Positions 15,642 to 20,907 of a stretch of 20,907 nt of DNA are shown here, piece by piece. The notes beneath the pieces are model-generated. The model made no database searches. It was not told where the DNA came from and saw only the letters and a list, made by a program, of their open reading frames with translations. A program made the position numbers and the translations under genes. Location: the NCBI GenBank assembly GCA_018658685.1, contig JABHUT010000212.1, forward strand, positions 1 through 20,907. Direction: 5' to 3'. Position 1 is the first letter of the stretch. Each line of letters opens with the position of its first letter. The DNA is from Alphaproteobacteria bacterium (GTDB lineage Bacteria; Pseudomonadota; Alphaproteobacteria; MED-G09).

Positions 15642-16640
15642 TTATTCTGTTATAAAATTAGCTAAAAAATCAATCCATAAACCGTTATCGTTAATACAGG
15701 GAACAAAAGTAAACTCCTTACCCCCATAATCTAAAAAGGTCTCTCTTGCTCTAATGTCCATCTCTTCTAAAGTCTCAAGATTATCAGCAATAAATGCAGG
15801 ACAAACTACCACAATTTTTTTTACTCCTTGCTTAGGAAACTCTTCCAATACCTTATCCGTAAAAGGTTGCAACCATCCAGGGCCAATTCTAGACTGAAAA
15901 GAGACACCCCATTGATCTTTATTCAAACCTAGTTGCTCTGCACACAGTTCAGAAGTAGTCAAAACCTGGTGCTTATAACAGTATTTATGAGCTTCAGAAC
16001 TTACGCTGCAACAATCCTTATTATTTAAACAGTGAGATAAAGTAGGATCCATTTTTTTCACATGTCTCTCAGGAATCCCATGATAACTAAATAAAAGGTA
16101 ATCAAATTCATTAGGTAAATAATTTTTAATAGAATTAGAAAGAGACTTTATATAACCCTCTTCACGATAAAATGGTGGTGTAATAGAAAATTTAATATCA
16201 GGATCGATATCTTTAATAACCCTTTCTACCTCAATACTTGTAGTCAATGAGGTTGCTTGCGCATAGTGAGGATACAGGGGTACAGCAGTAATTTCATCGC
16301 AACCACTTTCTAATAACCTCAAGATAGAATCTTTTATTGATGGCTCTTGATAACGCATTGCTATTTCTACCGGTAAGTTTAATTTTTCTTCTAATTTCTT
16401 TCCAATAAGATTGGTGTTAATAATTAATGGAGACCCTTTAGAGGTCCAAATACTCTCATATGCCTTTTTTGTTTTTAATGAGCGAAAAGGAACAATAATA
16501 AAATTCACCAAAATCTTTTGAATTAATTTTGGAATATCTAAAACATAGTCATCAGATAAAAACTCTCTTAAATAACTTTTAACAGAAGATAATTTTAAAT
16601 TTTTTGGTGAGCCCAAATTTATTAAAACAATACCCTTCAT
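15642..16640 (-). CDS. hemH: Ferrochelatase
   Basis: Inserts ferrous iron into protoporphyrin IX, the last step of protohaem synthesis. The chosen start, ATG at 16640, gives 332 aa beginning MKGIVLINLGSP, the normal N-terminus; the open frame extends 12 codons further, but that part overlaps the SDR gene and has no family match. The catalytic histidine is His187 (SYHGIP) and the proton-handling glutamate Glu289 (ADNLETLEEM). Between them Cys204, Cys210, Cys211 and Cys221 (HCLNNKDCC then YCYKHQ) form a cysteine-rich stretch. Some microbial ferrochelatases bind [2Fe-2S] through internal cysteines; whether this one does is unknown. The start codon shares its A with the upstream TAA (TAATG), so translation is probably coupled to the SDR. 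Confidence 0.95.
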   Translation of the reverse strand: MKGIVLINLGSPKNLKLSSVKSYLREFLSDDYVLDIPKLIQKILVNFIIVPFRSLKTKKAYESIWTSKGSPLIINTNLIGKKLEEKLNLPVEIAMRYQEPSIKDSILRLLESGCDEITAVPLYPHYAQATSLTTSIEVERVIKDIDPDIKFSITPPFYREEGYIKSLSNSIKNYLPNEFDYLLFSYHGIPERHVKKMDPTLSHCLNNKDCCSVSSEAHKYCYKHQVLTTSELCAEQLGLNKDQWGVSFQSRIGPGWLQPFTDKVLEEFPKQGVKKIVVVCPAFIADNLETLEEMDIRARETFLDYGGKEFTFVPCINDNGLWIDFLANFITE

Positions 16641-17491
16641 TATACTAGCTCTGTAAGCTCCATACTTATCCTCCAAAGCCTTTCTGTATCCTCTTCGTTT
16701 GAAGCACCTGAAGATATTTTAGAGACTTTAGAATTATAAAAATATTTACCACTAACATCTGATACATCGTCGGATGAGGATAAATAAATAGAAGTCTCAG
16801 CGCCCTTATTACTTGAACGCATAAAAGGTTTGCTTAGTTTAAATAGAAATTTTTGAAACTTTGAGTCATTTTGACTGGCAAAACCTGTAGCGACTACGCC
16901 TGGATGAAGGCAGTTAACCGTTATATTATCATCTTTTAAAATTTCTGATAATTTTCTTGTAAACAAAATATTTGCAAGCTTTGAATAACTATAAACTTTA
17001 AATGGCTTATAGTTTTTTTCAGATTGTATATCATCAAAATTCATTCTTTTTACAAATTGATGTGCTCCGGAAGAAATATTAATAATTCTAGCAGATTCGG
17101 ATTCCTTAAGTTTATCAATCAGAAGGTTGGTTAAACTAAAATAAGCTAAATGATTTACTGCAAATGTTTCTTCAAAACCATCTATAGTTTCACGTCTTTT
17201 TAAATTAATAAGGCCAGCATTATTAATTAAAATATCTAGAGGCCTGTTCATCTTCAAGTATTCTTTTGCTGCACTCTTTACTTCTTTCTGAGATGAAAGA
17301 TCTGCAAGTATGTAGGCTGCCTTATTTTGGGATTTTGTATTAAGTTCCTTTAAGAGAATTTCTGCTTTATCTTTATTACGCGCAATAAATGTAACGCTAG
17401 CTCCCATTGAAGATAATGCTAAAACAGTCGACCTACCAATACCAGAAGTTGCACCGGTTATTAAAATATTTTTATTCTTAATATTAAACAT
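16640..17491 (-). CDS. Short-chain dehydrogenase/reductase, retinol-dehydrogenase-like
   Basis: A 283-aa SDR. The dinucleotide loop TGATSGIG is at 12-19, NNAG at 90-93, the catalytic serine near 140 (NISSGAH) and the Tyr167-Lys171 pair in YSYSK. Arg38 after the second strand (FIARNKDKA) suggests NADP(H). Sequence such as NHLAYFSLTNLL and CLHPGVVATGF resembles the retinol dehydrogenase/WW-oxidoreductase-like branch, whose bacterial members reduce a range of carbonyls. It is first in the long minus-strand run and its stop overlaps the ferrochelatase start by one base. A TATAGT at 17531-17526 could be its -10 box, giving a 34-nt leader. The specific substrate is unknown. Confidence 0.92.
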   Translation of the reverse strand: MFNIKNKNILITGATSGIGRSTVLALSSMGASVTFIARNKDKAEILLKELNTKSQNKAAYILADLSSQKEVKSAAKEYLKMNRPLDILINNAGLINLKRRETIDGFEETFAVNHLAYFSLTNLLIDKLKESESARIINISSGAHQFVKRMNFDDIQSEKNYKPFKVYSYSKLANILFTRKLSEILKDDNITVNCLHPGVVATGFASQNDSKFQKFLFKLSKPFMRSSNKGAETSIYLSSSDDVSDVSGKYFYNSKVSKISSGASNEEDTERLWRISMELTELV

Positions 17492-17525
17492 AATTTAATT
17501 TTCTTTTCATTTGAGCAGTAATTTT

Positions 17526-17531
17526 ACTATA
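17526..17531 (-). promoter_or_regulatory. Weak -10 candidate upstream of the SDR-hemH run
   Basis: TATAGT on the minus strand within the 107-nt divergent gap 17492-17598. No good -35 box is at the expected spacing. The gap is AT-rich, and I see no other signal beyond a probable AGTGAG ribosome site for the plus-strand lyase gene. Confidence 0.2.
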
Positions 17532-17598
17532 CATAGCTTTTCCATACTACATTTTAATTTTTAATGATAAGATTGCTTAAAATATAAGTGAGCTTTAA

Positions 17599-18402
17599 AT
17601 GACTAAATTTCCTATTTCACCAATCTTTATACCTGCCAATAAATTAGACTATGTTGATAAAGCCTTAAATTCTGGTGCGGATGGAATTATATTCGATTTA
17701 GAGGACTCTGTGCTGCAAGAAGATAAAATATCCGCTAGAGATAATTTATATGCTTTTCTTGTTAAAAATTCATTAGATATATTGTCCTATATCAGAATTA
17801 ATGATCTAAATACTGAAACTGGCATAACAGATTTAGATTTTTTTAAAGATTTAGATTATGGAATCATAATCCCAAAATTTGAATCCGATAAAGATTTCAT
17901 AAAAATACCAGATAAATTATCAATTATTCCCTTAATAGAAACACCCTTAGCAATTAAAAATTTAGGTAAAATAGCTTCTGGAAGAAATGTTACTGGTCTT
18001 GCTTTTGGAGCTGCTGACTTAAGTAGTATTATTGGGTCGGAAATGAATTGGGATTCGATGCTATATGCTCGCTCTAAAATAATAAACGAGTGTTCAATTA
18101 ATAATATTTTTTCAATTGATAGTCCATTTATGGATACTTTAGACACAAAAGGTCTTGAATCTGAAAGCAAGCTGTCTAAATCGATAGGATTTAATGGAAA
18201 AGCAACAATTAATCCATCTCAGATTAATGTTGTTAAAAAATATTTTCTTCCAACTGATGAGGAAATAGAAGAGGCCAAAGAAATCATTCAAGCCTTTAAT
18301 GAGGGTAATAAGGGCGTATTTTCCTTTAAAGGAAAAGTTATAGATAAACCAATTATAAAAATTATGGAAAACCGCCTAATGATATCCGGTAATGATAAAT
18401 AA
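17599..18402 (+). CDS. HpcH/HpaI aldolase / CitE-like acyl-CoA lyase family protein
   Basis: A 267-aa TIM-barrel protein of the citrate-lyase-beta/malyl-CoA lyase family. The start SPIFIPANKLDYVDKAL and DLEDSV at 33-38 are standard. The magnesium ligands are expected to be Glu114 (PLIETP) and Asp140 (FGAAD) or Asp174 (SIDSPF). GFNGKATINPSQI near 197-209 closes the barrel in CitE-like proteins. Such enzymes cleave or condense short hydroxyacyl-CoA esters (malyl-, citramalyl- or methylmalyl-CoA), releasing acetyl- or propionyl-CoA and an oxo acid. No citrate lyase alpha or gamma gene is near, so a stand-alone role is likely. It is a single gene facing divergently from the SDR and ends 5 nt from the convergent FAH-family gene. 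Confidence 0.9.
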   Translation: MTKFPISPIFIPANKLDYVDKALNSGADGIIFDLEDSVLQEDKISARDNLYAFLVKNSLDILSYIRINDLNTETGITDLDFFKDLDYGIIIPKFESDKDFIKIPDKLSIIPLIETPLAIKNLGKIASGRNVTGLAFGAADLSSIIGSEMNWDSMLYARSKIINECSINNIFSIDSPFMDTLDTKGLESESKLSKSIGFNGKATINPSQINVVKKYFLPTDEEIEEAKEIIQAFNEGNKGVFSFKGKVIDKPIIKIMENRLMISGNDK

Positions 18403-18407
18403 ATTAA

Positions 18408-19289
18408 TCAATAAGTAACCGTTGATGGAGGCTCGTTAATTACCTTATTTTCTATATAACCTAGCTCAGAGATACTAATTTTAACCTCATCACCATCTTT
18501 TAAGAATTTATCATCTGCTACACCTACTCCACCTGGTGTACCTGATAAAATTAGATCTCCTGGCTCTAAAGTAAAGGATGTAGATAAGTGCTCAACTAAC
18601 TCAAAACAGTTAAAAATAAGGTTTTTGGTATTAGAATTTTGTCTTACTTCTCCATTGACCTCGGTTTTAATTTGAAGGTTATGTGGATCAGAAATCTCAT
18701 CAGTTGTTACTATTGCTGGTCCAAAAGGACAGTGAGTATCAAAAGACTTTCCTATTGTAAAAGTTGGCACCCTTAATTGCCAGTCCCTAACGCTTACATC
18801 ATTCGAAACACAATACCCCGCAATAACTTTATGAGCTTCACTCCTTGGGACATGCCTACACCTTTTTCCAATTACAAAAGCAAGCTCTCCTTCATAATCT
18901 AATTTATCAGAAACTTTTGGATCATGTATATCTTCGTATGGTCCACAGGCTGAGGTAGACTGCTTGTTAAATATCATCGGAACTTTGGGGTCTTCGACCT
19001 CCCTGCCTATTGCTCTAATTTCCTCCAAGTGATCTTGATAATTAAGACCTATAGCAATTATTTTTGGCGGTCTTAAAACTGGATTAACCAATCTGCAGCT
19101 ATCCATTGAAATAGTATTCTGATTTTTTTCAATAACATTTTTAGCTAAATCTATTACAGCTTCGCCAGATTCTAAAAAGGAAAGCATATCGTTCGGAATA
19201 TTTGGATCGTTAGAAAATGGAATTACCAAGTCTCCCTTAAGGGCTCCAATTTTAATCGAACTGTCTTCTTCATAAGAAACTAATTTCAT
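18408..19289 (-). CDS. Fumarylacetoacetate hydrolase family protein
   Basis: A 293-aa FAH-fold enzyme; the family includes fumarylpyruvate and acylpyruvate hydrolases, oxalocrotonate decarboxylases and ureidoglycolate lyase-like proteins. GLNYQDHLEE at 81-90 is the entry motif. Metal ligands are visible as YEGEL at 132-136 (Glu133, Glu135) and SNDVSVRDWQ near 162-171. Later FTIGKSFDTHCPFGPAI and ILSGTPGGVGV are conserved. It acts typically at the end of ring-cleavage pathways, splitting or decarboxylating a diketo acid. Its ATG overlaps the stop of the DCC-family gene (ATGA), so the two are coupled. It converges on the CitE-like gene with a 5-nt gap. The exact reaction cannot be chosen from the sequence. 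Confidence 0.92.
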   Translation of the reverse strand: MKLVSYEEDSSIKIGALKGDLVIPFSNDPNIPNDMLSFLESGEAVIDLAKNVIEKNQNTISMDSCRLVNPVLRPPKIIAIGLNYQDHLEEIRAIGREVEDPKVPMIFNKQSTSACGPYEDIHDPKVSDKLDYEGELAFVIGKRCRHVPRSEAHKVIAGYCVSNDVSVRDWQLRVPTFTIGKSFDTHCPFGPAIVTTDEISDPHNLQIKTEVNGEVRQNSNTKNLIFNCFELVEHLSTSFTLEPGDLILSGTPGGVGVADDKFLKDGDEVKISISELGYIENKVINEPPSTVTY

Positions 19290-19633
19290 TTATTTTTTTT
19301 CAACCTTTTGAGATGCATTTTGTATATAATTAAAGCTAATGGCTCATAAATAAGATTCATAATAATTATACTAATCTTATTGTTAAAAAGATATGAAAGC
19401 CATTTAAACCCCCTTGTATTTCTCCAAACAATAAGAAAAGCTTCTGCACCGACATACTCAACACCGTCTTTATATGCATGCATCCTTCTATTATACTTAT
19501 CGTCCATCAATGAGGAGTCACTAAACTCAATATTGCTAGATCTAAGTTTATAAGTATCTATTTCTCTTTTACAAATTGGGCAAGTATCATTGTAAAAAAC
19601 TTTAATTTTATCTTTATCTTTTATATTATTCAT
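19286..19633 (-). CDS. DCC family (DUF393) putative thiol-disulfide oxidoreductase
   Basis: A 115-aa protein with the N-terminal signature VFYNDTCPICKREI, where Cys18 and Cys21 form a CxxC pair as in DUF393 proteins, which resemble thioredoxin-fold redox proteins. The usual first cysteine motif DGxCPxC is here NDTCPIC. The middle contains VEYVGAEAFLIVWRNTRGFKWL, characteristic of the family. A hydrophobic stretch near 80-103 precedes a basic tail. Function in bacteria is unproven. It is the first gene of a two-gene unit with the FAH-family protein, overlapping it by 4 nt. The ribosome site is weak and distant. It is divergent from the small plus-strand gene 39 nt away. Confidence 0.85.
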   Translation of the reverse strand: MNNIKDKDKIKVFYNDTCPICKREIDTYKLRSSNIEFSDSSLMDDKYNRRMHAYKDGVEYVGAEAFLIVWRNTRGFKWLSYLFNNKISIIIMNLIYEPLALIIYKMHLKRLKKNK

Positions 19634-19658
19634 TTAATTTTATAATCTCTTATTTGTT

Positions 19659-19665
19659 AAGAAGG
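19659..19665 (+). promoter_or_regulatory. Ribosome binding site of the 40-aa small gene
   Basis: AAGAAGGA-type sequence six nt before the ATG at 19672. It is among the better Shine-Dalgarno matches in the window and is the main reason for calling the small gene. Confidence 0.5.
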
Positions 19666-19671
19666 AATGAT

Positions 19672-19794
19672 ATGGGAATTTCTGTTTGTAATACACCCCC
19701 TAAAGTAAATTCGAAAGAAACTTTAGAAAATAAAAAATTAAAAGAACAAATAAAAAAAGATCAAGAATATTTTGAAAAAAATAGAAAGCGTTAA
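19672..19794 (+). CDS. Probable small protein, 40 aa, lysine-rich
   Basis: An unrecognised small gene. ATG at 19672 follows a well-placed AGAAGGA and the frame runs to TAA at 19792-19794. The product begins MGISVCNTPPKVNSKETLEN, and its second half is rich in Lys, Glu and Gln, likely one amphipathic charged helix ending FEKNRKR. There is one cysteine and no membrane segment. It lies 26 nt upstream of the plus-strand SDR and may be co-transcribed with it. Against it: short length and lysine-rich composition that AT-rich DNA easily produces. An overlapping ATG at 19667 opens a frame of only 13 codons. The opposite strand holds no better gene. Confidence 0.45.
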   Translation: MGISVCNTPPKVNSKETLENKKLKEQIKKDQEYFEKNRKR

Positions 19795-19820
19795 CTTTCT
19801 TAGCATTTACGGAGATCAGT

Positions 19821-20579
19821 ATGCCTAGATTTGAAGATAAATTAGTAATTATTTCTGGTGGAGCATCAGGAATGGGAGCTTTAACTGCAGAACATGTTGT
19901 CAATGAAGGGGGTCAAGTTGTAACTCTCGATATAAATGAAGAAATGGGAAAATCAGTTGCAGATAAGATTGGAAAATCTTGTGAGTTTTTTAAGGCTGAT
20001 GTAACAAATCCAGAATCATGGAATTCACTAGAAGAGCATTTAGGTGATAGATTCAACAAAATCACATCTGTTATAAATGCAGCTGGTATAAGTGAGCCTG
20101 CAACTATTGAAGATGAAACTTTTGATCATTGGAACAGGACGCATGCTATAAATGGAACTTCAGTATTCTTAGGCTGCCAATTTGCTGTAAAGTCCATGAA
20201 GGATAGATCTGGTTCAATTGTAAACTTTGCTTCTTCATTAGCTACTAGGCCGCAGCCATTTGTTATTGCTTACAATTACAGTAAAGCCGGGGTTTTAATT
20301 TTAACACGTACAGTAGCGCTTCATTGTGCCCAAATGGGTTATAAAATAAGATGCAATGCTGTTCAGCCAGGCGCTATTAATACACCAATGATGCAAAGGT
20401 ATGTTGAGGGTGCTGAAAATCCCGAACAACAGCTTGCAGATTTTGCAGCCTCACATCCGATGAACAGAGTTGGAGAGCCTGAAGAAGTTGTCAGAGCAGT
20501 TTTATTTCTTGCCTCAGAAGATTCATCCTTCACAACAGGTGACTCTATATCGGTTGATGGCGGCGTTATAGCTATTTAA
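19821..20579 (+). CDS. Short-chain dehydrogenase/reductase, classical NAD-type
   Basis: A 252-aa classical SDR. GGASGMG at 13-19 binds the dinucleotide, Asp37 at the end of the second strand (VVTLDINEE) indicates NAD(H), NAAG is at 86-89, the catalytic serine is at 138-139 (NFASSLA) and Tyr151-Lys155 form YNYSK. The C-terminus (GEPEEVVRAVLFLASEDSSFTTGDSISVDGG) is standard. The group includes 3-oxoacyl-ACP reductase-like, 3-hydroxyacyl-CoA and hydroxysteroid dehydrogenases. The NAD signature favours an oxidative, catabolic role, dehydrogenating a secondary alcohol. GGAGA precedes the ATG by 5 nt. The stop is directly followed by the stop of the convergent saccharopine dehydrogenase-like gene. 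The substrate is unknown. Confidence 0.93.
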   Translation: MPRFEDKLVIISGGASGMGALTAEHVVNEGGQVVTLDINEEMGKSVADKIGKSCEFFKADVTNPESWNSLEEHLGDRFNKITSVINAAGISEPATIEDETFDHWNRTHAINGTSVFLGCQFAVKSMKDRSGSIVNFASSLATRPQPFVIAYNYSKAGVLILTRTVALHCAQMGYKIRCNAVQPGAINTPMMQRYVEGAENPEQQLADFAASHPMNRVGEPEEVVRAVLFLASEDSSFTTGDSISVDGGVIAI

Positions 20580-20907
20580 CTAGAGCGGTCCTTCAAAATT
20601 AACACCATTTGAAGAAAGTCTATCTATTAATGGTTGTCCAAGGCCCGATGCAGGAGTAAGAACACCTCCATATCCATTACCACCTGGTAATTTTTCGCGC
20701 TCTTTAACAAGAGTTAATGCGCTCTCACAAACAAATTTTGATGTAACCTTATATCCTGGGTCACCCTTACCGTGAACGCGAAATAACTTTTTCTCATTAT
20801 TATCTAATTCGGCAGTAAAGAAGCTGTCAAAAAAACCATTTTCCATAGTTTCCTCACTTGGTCCTTCGCCAGGCTTAGGCAACAGAGGTCTTACCAATTT
20901 TCGGATA
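20580..20907 (-). CDS. Saccharopine dehydrogenase-like protein, C-terminal part
   Basis: The last 109 or so codons of a gene that continues beyond the window edge; the frame is open to 20907, and the TTG at 20897 is internal. The end sequence, with RVHGKGDPGYKVTSKFVCES, LPGGNGYGGVLTPASGLGQP and a final LSSNGVNFEGPL, matches the C-terminus of saccharopine dehydrogenase-family proteins that resemble mycobacterial trans-acting enoyl reductases. These are not the lysine-pathway enzyme. The nucleotide-binding part is missing, so the assignment rests on this end only. It abuts the convergent SDR with no intervening base. Confidence 0.75.
   Translation of the reverse strand, partial: IRKLVRPLLPKPGEGPSEETMENGFFDSFFTAELDNNEKKLFRVHGKGDPGYKVTSKFVCESALTLVKEREKLPGGNGYGGVLTPASGLGQPLIDRLSSNGVNFEGPL

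Noticed and set aside
16641..16676. Twelve-codon N-terminal extension of ferrochelatase (ATG at 16676)
   Set aside because: It overlaps the end of the SDR gene, encodes a sequence with no match to ferrochelatase N-termini, and the ATG at 16640 gives the standard MKGIVLINLGSP with TAATG coupling.
20580..20907. Lysine-biosynthetic saccharopine dehydrogenase
   Set aside because: The C-terminal wording matches the membrane-linked enoyl-reductase-like branch; the family name alone does not imply lysine metabolism.
1..20907. tRNA, rRNA, CRISPR, insertion sequence, prophage or riboswitch
   Set aside because: Nearly all the sequence is accounted for by conserved coding genes, and the short gaps contain no repeats, cloverleaf-like sequence or transposase remnants that I can see.

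Overview
This 20.9 kb window comes from a small-genome, AT-rich bacterium; by eye G+C is roughly one third, which I have not computed. Intergenic spaces are very short and several gene ends touch or overlap, as in streamlined marine plankton. The rpiA product and the DjlA-like protein read like alphaproteobacterial versions, while the ferrochelatase has a cysteine-rich stretch I associate with other phyla. I therefore favour a low-GC marine proteobacterium, perhaps alphaproteobacterial (a SAR86-type gammaproteobacterium is the main alternative), without certainty.

Layout. (1) 1-922, + strand: the 3' part of an ACAD10/LvaA-like phosphotransferase. (2) 924-6793, - strand: a run read from 6793 downward that encodes a large acyl-CoA dehydrogenase, a small acyl-CoA dehydrogenase, a crotonase, a second large acyl-CoA dehydrogenase, then a DjlA-like co-chaperone and ribose-5-phosphate isomerase A. 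(3) 6794-7090: the only long non-coding stretch, AT-rich and divergent. (4) 7091-9607, + strand: a Rieske-type oxygenase alpha subunit (TTG start) and an MFS transporter. (5) 9597-17491, - strand: an SDR, ferrochelatase, a MAPEG protein, an MDR-family reductase, an EthA-like flavin monooxygenase, a nitronate monooxygenase-like flavoprotein, an HSL-type alpha/beta hydrolase and a DUF1295 (steroid 5-alpha-reductase-like) membrane protein. (6) 17599-18402, + strand: a CitE/HpcH-type lyase. (7) 18408-19633, - strand: a fumarylacetoacetate hydrolase-family protein and a DCC-family (DUF393) protein. (8) 19672-20579, + strand: a probable 40-aa small protein and an SDR. (9) 20580-end, - strand: the C-terminal part of a saccharopine dehydrogenase-like protein.

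Taken together, the content is dominated by oxidative carbon catabolism. The acyl-CoA dehydrogenase pair type (large plus small), crotonase, Rieske oxygenase, Baeyer-Villiger-type monooxygenase with a nearby esterase, several SDR/MDR oxidoreductases, an FAH-family protein and a CitE-type lyase could together break down a cyclic or branched lipid such as a steroid, terpenoid or hydroxylated fatty acid. This is an inference from families and proximity; no gene fixes the substrate. Housekeeping genes (rpiA, djlA, hemH) are interleaved. I saw no tRNA, rRNA, CRISPR array, insertion sequence, phage gene or convincing intrinsic terminator.
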